NCBI GenBank assembly: GCA_934486735.1
Contig: CAKSQL010000054.1
Location: 1-7,425, forward strand
Direction of reading: 5' to 3'
DNA from: an uncultured Clostridia bacterium
Lineage (GTDB): Bacteria; Bacillota; Clostridia; UBA1381
DNA length: 7,425 bases
Shown: positions 6,421 through 7,425 of the stretch, piece by piece
Position numbering within the stretch: position 1 is the first letter of the stretch
Layout of the letters: every line of letters starts with the position of its first letter
Notes under the pieces: generated by a model
What the model was told of the DNA's origin: nothing
Databases searched by the model: none
The model's input: only the letters and a program-made list of their open reading frames with translations
Program-made: the position numbers and the translations under genes

Positions 6421-7425
6421 TTATTGTTTTGTGACCCACCAAATCATCTTGTCTCGCAGTTCTCCGCTTGTGCCACGTTTCCTGTTAAGATCGTACCCAT
6501 GGTGCAGCAGCCACTTATGAGCATATGCAAAGCTAGGCATCGATTTCTCTGCGTGACCATCTGCTTTGTTGTAGATATGCCCCAGCTCAAAGAAGATCTT
6601 CTGCCAGTCTTGATAGTATCGCTCTTCATTCAGGTGTTCATCCAAATATGCAAGCAACGGTGGTGGATCAAGGGGCTCAACTTTCGCAAGCAGACTTTCG
6701 TCAATCTCTTTCAGCAAAGCCTCCTGATACCCGAGTTCAAGCATCTTGCACAGCATAGCATCTTCTACCAACGCTTGCAAATACGCACGATTACGCCAGC
6801 GATAGCAGCCCTTTCGAGCATCCAGTTTCACTGTGCGGCATTTTTTCAGCGTTTTCTGGACTTCATTATCATCCAGATATTTCTGCCACGCTTCTGCATC
6901 ACGGAACTTTTCCCGATATTCTTTTACTGGGTCAAGCTGATACTTCTTAATATCCTCATCCAGCTTTTTCAGCCGCTTTACACCATACTACATAAAATAC
7001 ACAGCACAGGTGTCATTTGCATCTTCAGGGCGTTTTCTACCAAGAATCTGGGCGTTAGTCAGAGGATTCCACAACTCACTGACAATATATTTCAGCGCCG
7101 AATCCTTAATATCTACGCCGTTATAAAGAACTGTTGTGGTCAATGTAATCTGGTGAAGCAGTTCTCCTCTCCAGATCACATCGTCCATCTTGTCGAACTC
7201 TTTAGCTTCCGGACGGTATTTAGAGCACAGGCAGGCTACATTCAGATCGCCGTACTGATTCAATCGATCACGTAGCTTCTTCAGCTTTGCCACTGTATCT
7301 ACAAAGACAAGAATTTTCTCTCCCGGCTTTACCCGGCAGATGATATCGATTTCTTCATCTTCATAGTAAAAGAACTTCACGCTTGACACAAAGCTATAAT
7401 CCACAGGCAAACGATAGTGTTGCCC
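6421..7425 (-). pseudogene. SF2 helicase C-terminal part, interrupted by an in-frame TAG, partial at the window edge
   Basis: The frame is open from the window edge (GQHYRLPVDYSF...) to TAA at 6421-6423, except for a TAG at 6988-6990. Before the TAG lies a RecA-like second helicase domain: KILVFVDT (7294-7317), the motif V type TLTTTVLYNGVDI (7108-7146) and the motif VI type QILGRKRP (7027-7050). After it, 188 more codons continue in the same frame (YGVKRLKKLDEDIKKY to MIWWVTKQ), with helical, charged sequence that reads as normal protein. This shows one gene broken by a nonsense codon rather than two genes. No in-frame start with a ribosome binding site follows the TAG; the first candidate is a poor GTG at 6829-6831. 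Walker A and B motifs would lie upstream, outside the window. DEAD/DEAH helicases of this kind occur in integrative and conjugative elements of Clostridia. A sequencing error or suppressor readthrough remain alternatives. Confidence 0.8.

Noticed and set aside
6421..6831. A separate small minus-strand gene starting with GTG at 6831.
   Set aside because: The frame is continuous with the helicase frame, with no ribosome binding site at the GTG and only one stop separating them. It is the tail of the same gene.
6361..7275. A 304-codon open frame on the plus strand.
   Set aside because: It is antisense to the helicase gene, has no ribosome binding site, and its Phe/Cys/Ile-rich translation resembles no protein. 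The minus strand carries clear helicase motifs.

Overview
The window looks like accessory DNA from a low-to-moderate GC Gram-positive bacterium, most likely a gut Clostridia (Oscillospiraceae or Lachnospiraceae type). The reasons are strong GGAGG-type ribosome binding sites before almost every gene, AT-leaning codon use, and the kinds of protein present. The species call is inference only.

Positions 1-5673 are a compact plus-strand gene run. It begins with the last 30 codons of an unidentified gene (3-95). Next is a GIY-YIG nuclease with a C-terminal DUF4357 domain (118-948). Then comes an 800-residue protein that joins an HsdR-N-type PD-(D/E)xK nuclease domain to an N6-adenine DNA methyltransferase (989-3391). 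It is followed by a two-TRD HsdS specificity subunit (3400-4743) and a 294-residue protein resembling DUF6414 (4789-5673). Gaps are 22, 40, 8 and 45 bp, so the genes are probably co-transcribed. A long hairpin follows at 5679-5718.

The core of this run is a restriction-modification system. HsdS would choose the DNA target, the methyltransferase half of the fusion would protect host DNA, and the nuclease half of the same polypeptide would cut. There is no separate HsdR translocase in the window. The layout therefore resembles BcgI-like (type IIB/IIG) RM+S systems more than a classical three-subunit type I system. The GIY-YIG protein may add a second nuclease. The DUF6414-like protein is an unexplained but consistently placed partner.

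Positions 5719-6420 hold no confident gene. The stretch contains several short inverted repeats, one possible 93-codon single-pass membrane protein (6041-6322), and a good minus-strand Rho-independent terminator (6321-6358).

Positions 6421-7425 carry, on the minus strand, the C-terminal part of an SF2 (DEAD/DEAH-type) helicase of the sort found in integrative elements. One in-frame TAG at 6988-6990 interrupts it, while the reading frame stays open for 188 codons beyond. The gene is either a recent pseudogene or an unusual readthrough case. Its N-terminal half lies outside the window.
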